A DNA stretch of 36,407 nucleotides from Oscillatoriales cyanobacterium SM2_2_1 (GTDB lineage Bacteria; Cyanobacteriota; Cyanobacteriia; Pseudanabaenales; Pseudanabaenaceae), in the NCBI GenBank assembly GCA_012031145.1, contig JAAUUH010000019.1:1-36407 (forward strand). The letters are read 5' to 3'. This document shows, in pieces, positions 9,831-18,615 of the stretch. Position numbers and translations under genes: made by a program. Each line of letters opens with the position of its first letter. The first letter of the stretch is position 1. The notes under the pieces were generated by a model. The model saw nothing but the letters and a program-made list of their open reading frames with translations. It did no database searches and was not told the origin of the DNA.

Positions 9831-10040
9831 CTATCCGCAGGTTGCAATCTCGCGAATCAATGGTAGCCGATTGGTAATGTAGTGGTTCAAGTCATTTTGT
9901 TGATGGGGATCGAGGTGCGATCGCTGCCGAACCTCCTCCATTAATAGCAGGATCAGTTCCGAGTCATCGGACTCGTGCAAGGCATGGGAGTTAACTTGAC
10001 TCACGGAATCCCAAAAAAGTCGGATTGTGGCTGGGGACAT
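9831..10040 (-). CDS. Small conserved-looking protein upstream of asnS
   Basis: This 69-residue soluble protein begins MSPATIRLFWDSVSQVN and ends RLPLIREIATCG. It is helical in appearance, with no metal motif or membrane segment. I recall similar small proteins in cyanobacteria but can name no domain. An earlier in-frame TTG at 10055 adds five residues; I prefer the ATG at 10040. The stop lies six bases before the asnS ATG, with GGAG in between, so the two genes are almost certainly cotranscribed. Function unknown. Confidence 0.65.
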   Translation of the reverse strand: MSPATIRLFWDSVSQVNSHALHESDDSELILLLMEEVRQRSHLDPHQQNDLNHYITNRLPLIREIATCG

Positions 10041-10219
10041 TATTGGCGACCTCAATCTTAAGAAATTCCCTACTTTCCTCTAGACTACAGGAAGTTTATG
10101 GTAACTGGGCTGTGGCGCACAAAACGAAACACTTAAGAATGGCTTTGGGCATCCAAGCACCGTTACACTGTTCCCTAATTTGCCGACAGTGGCTACAGTT
10201 TCACACAAAATTTTACGGT

Positions 10220-10241
10220 TATGATGGGCTTACTTCTAGGA
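10220..10241 (+). promoter_or_regulatory. pgl -10 element and ribosome binding site
   Basis: TATGAT (10220-10225) is a plausible -10 element, and AGGA (10238-10241) lies six bases before the ATG at 10248. Together they favour the start at 10248 over the in-frame ATG at 10221, which overlaps the -10. No good -35 is visible. The divergent start of the asnS cluster is about 200 bases away, so the gap probably holds promoters for both directions. Confidence 0.4.
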
Positions 10242-10247
10242 ACTGTT

Positions 10248-10961
10248 ATGGCTATTGAGGTTTTAGGGGATAGGTCGGCGATCGCGCACCGGGCAGTTGC
10301 GATGTGTGAAGAAGTCTATCGGCAGGCGATCGCGGCGCGGGGAATGTTTACTTTAGTGACTGCCGGGGGCAGCACGCCTAAGCTGTTGTATGGATTATTG
10401 GCTGAGCAAAACTGGGATTGGGCGCGGGTGCATATTTTTTTTGGCGATGAGCGCTATGTCTCTCCTCAGGATCCCCAGAGCAATCAGGGGATGGTAAGGC
10501 AATGCTGGCTCAACCATGTGCCAATTCCAGAGAAAAATATTCACCCCATGCCGACGGATGAAGCCGATCCGGCGATCGCGGCTGATCGTTATGCCCAACA
10601 CCTCAAGGAATTTTTTTTGATTAGTGATCACAGCATCCCAGTTTTTGACCTGATTCTGTTGGGAATGGGGGATGACGGGCATACGGCCTCCCTTTTTCCT
10701 GGAACCGAAGCCCTCAAGGTTTTTGACCGCCTAGTTGCTGTTGGCCATAAGCAAAATGAACCCCGCCTCACCCTAACGATTCCGGTGCTCAGCGCAGGGT
10801 CGCAAATTCTTTTTTTGGTGGAAGGTGCGGCTAAAGCTAGGGTGCTGCACACGGTAGCCACTGCGACAGAGGTGGTCTATCCCGCCCAGTTGATTCGGGG
10901 GCAGGTGCACTGGCTAGTAGATGGGGCGGCGGCGGCGTTGATTTTAGAACCCCAAACCTAG
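10248..10961 (+). CDS. pgl: 6-phosphogluconolactonase
   Basis: The enzyme hydrolyses 6-phosphogluconolactone in the oxidative pentose phosphate pathway, the main NADPH route for cyanobacteria in the dark. From the ATG at 10248 it has 237 residues, usual for the DevB-type family. Visible signatures are TAGGSTPKLLYGLL near the N-terminus, FFGDERYVSPQDPQSN and LLGMGDDGHTASLFPGT. The frame is intact. It ends four bases inside the 3' end of the convergent hydroxylase gene. Neither zwf nor opcA is in the window. Confidence 0.95.
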   Translation: MAIEVLGDRSAIAHRAVAMCEEVYRQAIAARGMFTLVTAGGSTPKLLYGLLAEQNWDWARVHIFFGDERYVSPQDPQSNQGMVRQCWLNHVPIPEKNIHPMPTDEADPAIAADRYAQHLKEFFLISDHSIPVFDLILLGMGDDGHTASLFPGTEALKVFDRLVAVGHKQNEPRLTLTIPVLSAGSQILFLVEGAAKARVLHTVATATEVVYPAQLIRGQVHWLVDGAAAALILEPQT

Positions 10962-11494
10962 GAGTACCGTGACCACAATCGTTGCCAAAATCCCAACGGG
11001 CGATCGGTAACTTGGGGCAGCTTAAAGTCTAGGAGCAAAACAACCCGCGCTGCTGAACCACGATGCCAGACTTCATGCTCGGTAGTATCGTCAAAGACAA
11101 GGCATTTCCCCTCCGTCCAAGAGCGGGTCTCATCTCCAACACGCAAGGTGCATCCTTCGCAACCCACTAACCCCATATGGCAGCGTAAAACGCCATCGGG
11201 ATATCCTGTGTGGGGGGCAATGTGGGTGCCGGGTTGCAAGGACGAAAAGCCCGCTGTCACCATACCAGGAATGGCTTCGACGAGGCGGGTAGTAGTGGGG
11301 CACTTCTGACAGTTCTTAGCAATTTTCAGCCCAAAGGCATACAATCCAAAAATATCCCACCCCTGTTCGTAAAGATACTTTTCGGGCCATGCTAGAAACG
11401 AACCCGCATCGATTTGCTCTAGTTCGCGGACAATATCCTCCCAGTGGGCTTCTAAATGGGTGACAAATTCAAATTCGCTAACTTCTTTGAACAT
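10958..11494 (-). CDS. Aspartyl/asparaginyl beta-hydroxylase family protein
   Basis: This protein of about 178 residues belongs to the 2-oxoglutarate/Fe(II) dioxygenase family related to the aspartyl/asparaginyl beta-hydroxylase catalytic domain. The likely iron ligands are the His in PGTHIAPHTGYPDG and the His in DDTTEHEVWH, with conserved arginines (VLRCHMGL, AARVVLLLDF) for 2-oxoglutarate. The substrate of bacterial members is generally unknown; some modify lipids or peptides. An upstream in-frame TTG (11512) exists, but the ATG at 11494 is more likely. A small ORF ends about 20 bases upstream on the same strand. The 3' end overlaps pgl by four bases. Confidence 0.85.
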   Translation of the reverse strand: MFKEVSEFEFVTHLEAHWEDIVRELEQIDAGSFLAWPEKYLYEQGWDIFGLYAFGLKIAKNCQKCPTTTRLVEAIPGMVTAGFSSLQPGTHIAPHTGYPDGVLRCHMGLVGCEGCTLRVGDETRSWTEGKCLVFDDTTEHEVWHRGSAARVVLLLDFKLPQVTDRPLGFWQRLWSRYS

Positions 11495-11514
11495 TGAATT
11501 AACATCTAGCAACC

Positions 11515-11664
11515 CTAAGATCCGGCCCGCCGGAGTGGAATGAGAACTGCCTTAGCTAGGGCTTTGGCGATCGCCCAAGGCCCACCAATTTGCCCCAACA
11601 TTCGCCACACAAAGACGATCCAATCAATGCCTTTCTTAAGTTCTGTCCGAAGCGAGGAGCTCAT
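11515..11664 (-). CDS. Putative 49-aa small protein upstream of the hydroxylase gene
   Basis: The ATG at 11664 opens 49 codons ending 20 bases before the hydroxylase ATG. The peptide starts MSSSLRTELKKGIDWIVFVW and ends with a basic, hydrophobic tail (AKAVLIPLRRAGS), so it is an amphipathic cationic peptide that might lie along a membrane. AAGG just before the ATG is closer than ideal. I do not recognise a family. Being in the gap and on the same strand as the hydroxylase suggests cotranscription, and the peptide could even be a partner or substrate, but that is speculation. Confidence 0.42.
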   Translation of the reverse strand: MSSSLRTELKKGIDWIVFVWRMLGQIGGPWAIAKALAKAVLIPLRRAGS

Positions 11665-11985
11665 AGCCTTACCAGCCAAAATCAGAACGATTACCTAAGT
11701 CCAGTGTACCGCTGACTGCCACCTATACATCTCCATTTTCTCCTATTCATGGAAGGACTAAATTTTAGTTTGCGCCGTTCGTAAGGCGGCGAAATCGCCC
11801 ATTCAATTGCCCATTAGTAAACTGAGGATCATTAAAAATCCTAAGTCAGATTTGATGGAATCGGTTGGAGATCATTTCATTTAAGGGCGCTACAGAGTGT
11901 TCGTCCTAGTCTCGCAAAAAAGAAGAGAGCCCTAACCATTCGCCCCACCGATGACCCATAGCACGGGTGCTTTGACCTTTGCCAA

Positions 11986-12112
11986 CCCGCTCCCCAAGGA
12001 GGGCAGCGGGGGAAGATATAGCTCTATTCGGGTAGATTCGGACATCGAAAGAAAAGGGGAGTTGGGGGCTGTGCCCCCAGGCAGGGGTTTCACTCCTGCA
12101 CCCCGTCCCAAC
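11986..12112. repeat. Cluster of palindromic hairpins (REP-like)
   Basis: Three hairpins lie close together after the glycosyltransferase stop. The first is CCCGCT (11986-11991) with AGCGGG (12005-12010). The second is TGGGGGC (12063-12069), loop TGT, GCCCCCA (12073-12079). The third is GCAGGGGT (12081-12088), loop TTC, ACTCCTGC (12092-12099), with one G-T pair. GTTGGG (12061-12066) can also pair with CCCAAC (12107-12112), enclosing the second and third. The arrangement resembles dispersed palindromic elements of cyanobacterial genomes. It may also stop or protect the 3' end of the glycosyltransferase transcript. The rest of 11665-12133 shows nothing I can name. Confidence 0.55.
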
Positions 12113-12133
12113 CAAGTTATTTACAGCTATAGC

Positions 12134-14347
12134 TTAGAAACTGCCAACGTGCCGCTGCCACATCTCCCGATAGGCGGCTTCGAGGTAGCGGGTGAATCGT
12201 TCCGCATGCCACAGAGGAGCAGTCTGGCGGGACTGTTTGAGTTGCCAGGCCACTTCCTGACGCAGGCGGGCATCGGTGCCGTAGCGGATGCCCCATTGAA
12301 TATACTCGTCGGCGGTAGTGGCGATACCGGTGCTAATGCCAGCATTTTTGAGCATCGTATAACTGTAGCGGGCAAAGAACTGCTGCCCCACTTGGGTGAC
12401 GATGGGAATACCCATCCATAGGGCTTCTAGGGTTGTGGTGGCACCGTTGTAAGGGTAGGTGTCAAGAATTACATCGGCGATCGCCATATCGGCCCGGTGT
12501 ACCTCTTCGCTAACTGTGGGCGGCAAAAACGCAGGCGATCGCCCGATACGCCTTCCTGGCTAGCAATCTCGATAAATGCATCCCGAATGACCGCCTGATC
12601 GCTGAGTCCCTTGATCAGGAAACAACTATTGGGAACGGACTGGAGAATTTGCATCTGTCGCCGCACAGTTTCGGGATGGCGCTTGTACCCCTTTTGGGCA
12701 CTATAAAACACCACGGCGTCACTGGGGATATTCAGCGATCGCGCCGTAGGCTGGGAACTGCCGTTTCAAAGCCCTCTACAGCAATGTAGGTTTGGGGCAG
12801 TCGCCAAATGGTCTCGTGGTAATAATCCTGGGCATCATCGGGCAGAACGTAGGGATCGGCGATAAAATAGTCAATCGTTGGCACACTGGAAGCATCCCAG
12901 CCTAACCATGTAGCCTGAATCGGCGCTGCCCGCAGGGCCATGAGTTCACAACTGCCATCGAGGGTCAGGCTATCGAGATCGATGAGGATGTCGATTTTGT
13001 CGTCATAGATGCGCTCCGCCATACGGAAAATTTCTTCACCCGTACCCTTAGAACTGGGGAAATAGGTGCCATCGCTGCGATTGTGATACCACTGTTGCAA
13101 GGAATCGGCAATTGGCGGCGTGGCCACAAAATAGGTAAAAATCTGGAAGTTTTGGCGATCGTGGTACTCATAAATCCAGCGAGCCAGCCAGCCGACAGAG
13201 TGGTGGCGAAAACAATGGGAGGCATAGCCAATCCGCAGGGGGCGGGGCTGGGAGGGGGGCAGCGGCGATCGGGGTTGAAATTTGTCAATATAGGTGCGGG
13301 CATAGGTAGCAACATTTTTTGGCACAACTGGGAAAGCTGCTGCTGTACCCGATGGTTGCGCCGGGGATCGTCAGCAATATAGGGAGCTAGGGCATCGTAG
13401 AGGTACATTCGGGCGGTCACATACTGGGGCAGATCCGTAGGGGACAAATCCAGCAGGGCAGCAATGAGTCGTTCCTGCTCTTCCAGGACGGGAACGGCCG
13501 CAGCCCAATGCCCTCCCGAACCCAAGTAGGCGCGCATGAGTAGATAGTTGGCCATCAACTGCTCTGGCAACTCCTGGGCTTTTTGGCGATACTCCAGTCC
13601 GAGGGCAATGCTTTTGGTATACTCACCAATATTTTGATAGAGCGGCACCATGTGAACGTACACCTCCAGCTCTTCAGGAGCCTGCTCATGGCAGACTTCG
13701 AGGGCGGCAAGGGCCACGCGGGTATGGCTAGACCAATAGCCAAGGCTGACCGCTCGACGAATAGTGGTCTCCAAATAGGACTTCGCATCACTAGCGTAGG
13801 CGGCGAGGGCATTGAGCAACTGAGGTAAAAGGTCATAGAGGGGCGGACAGTCAAAAAGGGCTTTGATCGTTGCCAAAATTAGATCCATGGCAACGGGGGT
13901 ATCAATGCCACTGGTGAGCCGTTCAAGGATGGCCAACTCCTCTACTTCCTCGGCAGTAAGCAGTTCCTCTTCTATGCGGAGAATCATTAGCCGGAGGAGA
14001 TTTTCCAGATCTTGGGGCATCAGTTCATAGAGGTGCCGCCGGAGCAGCCAAGCTTGGCTCCGGAGATCGTTCCGTTCTAGTTGGGTAGCCGTGGTGGCGA
14101 TCACCCCTGCCAGTTCCTGATTCCACCGCTCAATTTCGGCTTCGTTGGTTTCACGGTCGGCGATCGCCGCAAACCAAGTTTCCTGACCGGACAGTTCCTC
14201 TCCCATAATCAATTGCACGATGCCCAGACGCCAGTGATGGGATAGCTGCTCTGGCTCGGCAGAGATCGCCCGTTGATAGAGGTCAATTAGACGATGCCAC
14301 TCATTTGCTTCCCACAGCGGCGTTGCAAGGGACTGCCAATCGGTCAT
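12134..14347 (-). CDS. TPR/SPINDLY-type O-GlcNAc-transferase-like glycosyltransferase (three frameshifts)
   Basis: The minus strand from the ATG at 14347 encodes an N-terminal helical repeat region (about 340 residues, TPR-like), then a GT41-type catalytic region. The latter shows SHCFRHHSVGWLARWIY, a WLGWDASSVPTIDYFIADPY block, FYSAQKGYKRHPETV and DVILDTYPYNGATTTLEALW, typical of cyanobacterial 'SPINDLY family' proteins. Three breaks occur. At the A-run on the coding strand (13315-13320) one A restores QKNVATYAR. At 12734-12735 one C restores SLRRDRLNIPSDAVVF. At the T-run (12525-12529) one T restores LRFLPPTVSEEV. The repaired length is 738 residues. Two breaks lie at or near GCGATCGC. Targets of the bacterial family are mostly unknown; it may glycosylate proteins or glycans. 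Confidence 0.85.
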
Positions 14348-15275
14348 AGGGGTGCCATAGCTACAGCGCCTTTATTTTATAGAACTTTGATAGCCATACA
14401 GCGTTTTTCAACCCTGCGATCCATAGCTGTGATCCATTGTGCAAGGCCGCCGATATCGTTAAATTGGCCAGGTTGCGAGAACGCCCAAGCTGCAACGTTA
14501 TATATTAGGGACGCAGCAAGGACTCAGTAGAACTTAAAATTCAAAACTTGAAATTCAAAATAAGATTGCAAGTTTTTAAGCTAACAATGATCCGTCAGTC
14601 ACCCGCTGAAAATATTAAAAACTTCCATACTTCAAACATCTATGGCAACAGACTAGTAATTCACAATAGATTAAGCTGCAATAGATGAATACGGAACGGA
14701 TTAAAATCTAGTCCCCCTAAACAAATAAGCATCACCATGATCATTCTTGATTGCCCTTGCTCAAAAGTCTTGAATCTCCTAAATTCATTTAGGGCTTCAG
14801 CGACCCGATGGCAATAACATTCCTATTCCTTGGCATCTCAAAAAACAGGAATCCATGCCAGAGGAAACTTAGGCTGACCAGAAACCGAAGATCACCTACA
14901 AAAAGCCGATTCGATAGGGAGATAGGGTGGTATTAACCGTTAGCATGACCGGTCATAATTGGTGACCACAAAAGGCTTCCCCCCGTTGGCAAAAGTTGCG
15001 ATCGCCCTCCCACTTTTTCGCTGCCTCATTTTTGCTGACTCATTGAGGCGATGCCGTCTTTCCAGGCAGAACGATTTCTCTTTCTCAAGATCATGGAATG
15101 CCAAATATGATTAGGATTCCCCACACCAATAAAAATTGATAGCTGCTTGCCATAGTCTAGTCACTACGCAGTGCAAAAGCAGCGGATGATTGAAATCGAT
15201 TGGTCTTAGTTCAGGTTACTTGCCGCCACTGATTTGAGCCGCTACACTCAGAAAACATACATACCTTTTCACGCC
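14348..15275. other. Long region with no recognisable gene
   Basis: This stretch of about 930 bases separates the glycosyltransferase and the small gene at 15276. It is A/T-richer than its neighbours and has short direct repeats of AAATTCAAAA around 14536-14560. It contains one GCGATCGC near 14998. The longest ATG reading frames I followed are under 30 codons. I checked for tRNA-like T-loops and RNase P or tmRNA signatures and found none. It may hold promoters, an unrecognised small RNA or decayed sequence. Confidence 0.5.
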
Positions 15276-15527
15276 ATGGCCCGACCCAATAGCGACAAAC
15301 CCACATCCACCCTCATGGTCGTTCCCGCCCAAGTTCGCTATGGCCACATTAAGCTGGATGGACTTGACAAACCCGTTGCCGCCCTAGAGTATCAAGGGCA
15401 TACCTACAGTTTTTTTCGGGTTTGTACCGATTGGGATGAAGTCGAAAAACTGATGGCCCGGCTCAGTGAACCCCATGTAATTACCCGCATTAAAAAGGGG
15501 TGGGCGATGTGGGTCTATGAATATTAA
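15276..15527 (+). CDS. Conserved-looking small protein of unknown function
   Basis: From the ATG at 15276 this gives 83 residues starting MARPNSDKPTSTLMVVPAQV and ending KKGWAMWVYEY. The sequence is rich in aromatic residues, has no membrane segment, and looks like a small folded beta/alpha domain (VRYGHIKLDG, YSFFRVCTDWDEVEKLMARL). I think it is conserved among cyanobacteria but cannot assign a family. An upstream in-frame TTG at 15234 would add 14 residues that look non-coding. It converges on gloB with a 30-base gap. Confidence 0.65.
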   Translation: MARPNSDKPTSTLMVVPAQVRYGHIKLDGLDKPVAALEYQGHTYSFFRVCTDWDEVEKLMARLSEPHVITRIKKGWAMWVYEY

Positions 15528-15557
15528 AAGATTGAGCACAGAAAGCTGGTTGACGGA

Positions 15558-16316
15558 CTAAAACACATCCTTCATGCCCCGGAGCTTGGCAAACACCCGT
15601 ACCGGCTCATCATAACCCGTTGCCTGATGCAGGCTTGGCTGTTCCCAGCGGCAGAAGGGATTGGTGGCCAACTCCTGGGCGATTGTTGTGGGAATGGTGG
15701 GGATTCCCTGTTCGCGACACCGCTGCACTGAGGTATAGCGCTCAAGTAGGGCGGGATTGGTCGGTTCAACAGTCAGAGCAAAGGTCAAATTACTGAGGGT
15801 GTACTCATGGGCGCACCAGACCTGCGTTTCTGGGGGCAAATTCCGTAGGCGATCCAGAGATTGGAGCATCTGGGCTGGTGTTCCTTCAAACAGCCGTCCG
15901 CAGCCCCCCGCAAATAGGGTGTCACCACAAAATAGATCCGCCGTTTTTGTAAACCAGTAGGCAATGTGGGCGGAGGTGTGCCCGGGCACAAACAGAACCT
16001 CCGCAGGCTGCCTAAGAACCGTTAGGCGATCGCCATCTTCAAGGAACACTTCCTGCTCGGGAATCCGCCCCCGGTCGCCTGCCCCACCATAGACCCTAGC
16101 GGCGGGAAAAACGTGCTTTAGTTCACTGATGCCCCCAATGTGATCACCGTGGTGGTGAGTAATCAGAATATCGGTTAACTCCGCCTGCCACTGGGAAAGT
16201 TGGGTCAAAACTGGTGGCGCATCGGCGGGATCAACCACCGCCGCCCGACGCGACTGCGCGTCATACAATAAAAAGATGTAGTTGTCTCGGCGTACTGGCA
16301 GTCTACAGATTTCCAT
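15558..16316 (-). CDS. gloB: Hydroxyacylglutathione hydrolase (glyoxalase II)
   Basis: This metallo-beta-lactamase-fold hydrolase cleaves S-lactoylglutathione to lactate and glutathione, the second step of methylglyoxal detoxification. The dinuclear metal motif THHHGDH is present at about residue 54, followed by the metal ligands in PGHTSAHIAYW, FCGDTLFAGGCGRLFEG and CAHEYTLSNL. The C-terminal substrate-binding helices (NPALLERY) are also present. At 252 residues it is normal. The ATG at 16316 is preferred to a GTG one codon earlier. It is divergent from the pseudouridine synthase gene with about 60 bases between starts, so they share a promoter region. Confidence 0.93.
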   Translation of the reverse strand: MEICRLPVRRDNYIFLLYDAQSRRAAVVDPADAPPVLTQLSQWQAELTDILITHHHGDHIGGISELKHVFPAARVYGGAGDRGRIPEQEVFLEDGDRLTVLRQPAEVLFVPGHTSAHIAYWFTKTADLFCGDTLFAGGCGRLFEGTPAQMLQSLDRLRNLPPETQVWCAHEYTLSNLTFALTVEPTNPALLERYTSVQRCREQGIPTIPTTIAQELATNPFCRWEQPSLHQATGYDEPVRVFAKLRGMKDVF

Positions 16317-16379
16317 CACCCACTCCTAAAACGTTCCTATCAGTCATCTTAAACGCTAGAACTCTTTTGAGCATCCACC

Positions 16380-17126
16380 ATGGCAGAACCTGTCCCGCTT
16401 CGTCTGCAAAAGATCCTAGCCCACCACGGTATTGCCTCCCGCCGTCAAGCAGAATCCCTGATCCGTTCCGGTCGGGTGCAGGTGAATGGTCAAATTGTCC
16501 GGGAACTGGGCACTCGGGCCGACCCAGCGGAGGATCACATTCAAGTTGACGGACGCCCCCTCCTCCCTAGCCCACCATCACCCCGCTATCTCCTACTCCA
16601 TAAACCTAGGGGCTATCTTTGCACCTGCCATGATCCCCAAGGGCGACGGACAATTTTAGAACTCGTCTCCGCCGTCGATACCCGTCTGTATCCCATTGGG
16701 CGTCTCGACTATGAGAGCAGTGGGGCTCTGATTTTGACCAACGATGGTATCTTGGCCCAAACCCTTACCCACCCCCGCTACCACATCCCCAAAACCTATC
16801 ACGTCTGGGTCAGCGGCATTCCCAGCATTGCTACGCTTCACCAGTGGCAACAGGGCATCTGCTTAGATGGTCGTCCCACCCAGCCCGCCAGCGTTACCGT
16901 TTTATCCCAACGCCTAGATCGCACCCTTCTAGAAGTTGTGCTCCACGAAGGGCGCAACCGTCAAATTCGCCGTGTTGCTAAAATCCTTGGCCACCCAGTC
17001 CTCAGCTTGCACCGCTTGGCGATCGGCACCCTCCAATTGGGCCACCTACCCTCTGGTCAATACCGAAACCTGAAAAAATCAGAACTTCAGTGGCTTCAAA
17101 GGTCGGAGCAACACAATACGCTATAG
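16380..17126 (+). CDS. RsuA/RluB-family rRNA pseudouridine synthase
   Basis: This 248-residue protein has an N-terminal S4 RNA-binding domain (LQKILAHHGIASRRQAESLI, then VQVNG) and a catalytic domain with the motif YPIGRLDYESSGALILTND. The aspartate in GRLD is the catalytic residue of this family. A later NRQIRRV block is also typical. Members isomerise a single uridine in 16S rRNA (RsuA) or 23S rRNA (RluB/E/F). The sequence looks most like the RluB branch, but the target cannot be fixed by reading alone. The frame is intact. Confidence 0.92.
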   Translation: MAEPVPLRLQKILAHHGIASRRQAESLIRSGRVQVNGQIVRELGTRADPAEDHIQVDGRPLLPSPPSPRYLLLHKPRGYLCTCHDPQGRRTILELVSAVDTRLYPIGRLDYESSGALILTNDGILAQTLTHPRYHIPKTYHVWVSGIPSIATLHQWQQGICLDGRPTQPASVTVLSQRLDRTLLEVVLHEGRNRQIRRVAKILGHPVLSLHRLAIGTLQLGHLPSGQYRNLKKSELQWLQRSEQHNTL

Positions 17127-17423
17127 TGAACTCAGTCTTAACCGTAATAGTTGATCCCCCATCGGGAGGAATGACCGAGAACATTCACGACATTTGGCAA
17201 GTAGGTTAACGATTTGGTGGGAGAACTTAAGGTAAGTTTTTCGTCCAGACCATCACAACAGGCAGGTACCTTGGCTTAATCATCCGAGGTCTCATATCGT
17301 CAATATTGTTGATGGCTTTGGAGAATTCAGAATTAGCAATCACCATCAGGATTATTCCACCGCTGAACCATCGTGAATCGTCACTCTTTGTACTCCCAGC
17401 ACTTTCGTAGAGAATCTGCTAAC

Positions 17424-18419
17424 ATGTCTACCGCAACCCTAAACCCCCAGCAAGCGCAAAAACTTCAGGAGATTGGCGAGAAACTACGCCAAACCCGAGA
17501 ATCCAAATCCATCGCTTTGCAACAGATTACAGCCAGCACCCTGATTGCCGAACGTCACCTAAGGGCGATTGAGGAGGGGAATTTTGCTTCCCTACCCGAG
17601 CCGATCTACATCCGGGGCTTCATCCGTAAATACGGCACTGCCGTGGGCATGGCAGACATAGCAGAAGAATTTCCCCTCGTTAGTGCGCTTACCGAAGAAA
17701 GAACCGTCCGCGCCCCCATCCTAGAGTTCCGGCCTTACCACCTCTACGCCGTTTACGTGGCGGTGATCGCGGGATCGATTACGGCACTTTCTTTGGTGTT
17801 TAACAACCAAGAGAAGAAGTTAGAGGTCATACCCGTTCCCGCACCGCCAGCGGTAGAGCGCACCTCCCCCATTACTCCAGTTGCTTTGCAGCAGCGGCCT
17901 AAGGTTGCTGAGCCTAGGACTGTTGAGGTCAAGCCCTCTGCACCGGAAGGGAATCAAGCTAATGCCACCATTGGACTGATTCGTTGGCTTAACGACAGCC
18001 TCCTCCTTAATAATCAATGGGAAACAAATGGACTCATTCCGCCAAATTCAACTATCACGTCGACAACTGCCACGTCGATAACTGCCACGTCGACAACTTC
18101 ACAAGTACCCACTGACGTAGGCACACCAGTGCGCGTCTCTCTTATGCCCAATGGCAGCACTTGGATTAGTGTGGATGTGGATGGCAAACTCGCCTTCGAA
18201 GGTCTGTTGACTCCTGAGGTGGATGCAACAACGCTTCGTTGGATCGCTCAGCGCGAAGTTACCATACGAGCCTCGGACGGCAGCAAAGCGTTAATGATTC
18301 TTAACGATCAGCCACCAATCCTGCTGAGTAACCGCGGGCAGGAAGCTAATGTGCTCGTCACATCGGAATTTCAACCGCCAGAAGTTGGCATAGAAGGGGT
18401 GCTGCGGGATGTCTACTAG
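17424..18419 (+). CDS. RodZ-like helix-turn-helix membrane protein
   Basis: RodZ links the MreB cytoskeleton to the cell-wall elongation machinery and helps set cell shape. From the ATG at 17424 it has 331 residues. An N-terminal HTH_25 domain (residues ~12-75, with QKLQEIGEKLRQTRESK and RHLRAIEEG) is followed by one membrane segment at ~107-126 (YAVYVAVIAGSITALSLVF), a Pro/Thr-rich linker, and a C-terminal DUF4115 domain (VRVSLMPNGSTWISVDVDG, then FEGLLTPE). The linker contains three imperfect 15-bp repeats at 18056-18100. A GTG start at 17373 is possible but adds residues unlike the family. The preceding gap (17127-17423) shows nothing firm. Confidence 0.85.
   Translation: MSTATLNPQQAQKLQEIGEKLRQTRESKSIALQQITASTLIAERHLRAIEEGNFASLPEPIYIRGFIRKYGTAVGMADIAEEFPLVSALTEERTVRAPILEFRPYHLYAVYVAVIAGSITALSLVFNNQEKKLEVIPVPAPPAVERTSPITPVALQQRPKVAEPRTVEVKPSAPEGNQANATIGLIRWLNDSLLLNNQWETNGLIPPNSTITSTTATSITATSTTSQVPTDVGTPVRVSLMPNGSTWISVDVDGKLAFEGLLTPEVDATTLRWIAQREVTIRASDGSKALMILNDQPPILLSNRGQEANVLVTSEFQPPEVGIEGVLRDVY
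18056..18100 (+). repeat. Three tandem 15-bp repeats inside the rodZ-like gene
   Basis: CACGTCGACAACTGC is followed directly by copies with one difference each (CACGTCGATAACTGC, CACGTCGACAACTTC). They encode about three copies of a five-residue Thr/Ser unit (TSTTA-like) in the flexible linker between membrane segment and C-terminal domain. The length is a multiple of three, so copy-number change would keep the frame. Confidence 0.85.
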
Positions 18420-18490
18420 GCTTCTTGTTTTTTTCCTAGGGCGCGTGATCTATTCAAACTGGAAGCCTAAGGGAATCAGGGTTGCCGCGC

Positions 18491-18545
18491 CTGTCAAATT
18501 TTACGGTCTAGGAGCTGAACTCTTTACCGTAAGAGCATTTGACAG
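18491..18545 (+). repeat. Long imperfect hairpin upstream of the 18616 gene
   Basis: CTGTCAAAT (18491-18499) pairs exactly with ATTTGACAG (18537-18545). Inside it, TTACGGT (18501-18507) pairs exactly with ACCGTAA (18526-18532), leaving a small asymmetric internal loop and an 18-base terminal loop. That makes 16 Watson-Crick pairs. No T-run follows, so it is not a standard terminator. It could be a leader structure of the next gene, a processing site or a remnant of a mobile repeat. A second inverted pair (TAGGCTTC 18417-18424 with GAAGCCTA 18462-18469) straddles the end of the rodZ-like gene. Confidence 0.55.
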
Positions 18546-18615
18546 CTTGTTGATGACAGCATCTAGATTTTTGCCCCACTATTTCTAACTTCCTACCTAT
18601 GTGAGGGAAACTGCA

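Noticed and set aside
11951-12421. Plus-strand 156-codon open frame
   Set aside because: It runs through the hairpin repeats and then opposite the C-terminal end of the glycosyltransferase; its protein resembles nothing.
14348-15275. tRNA, RNase P RNA or tmRNA in the long gap
   Set aside because: A GAGGAAACT segment near 14860 briefly recalled RNase P RNA, but the flanking conserved parts are missing and no T-loop was found.
17171-17209. 12-codon ORF after GGAGGA in the gap before the rodZ-like gene
   Set aside because: Too short to support; no repeat or attenuator structure follows to suggest a leader peptide.
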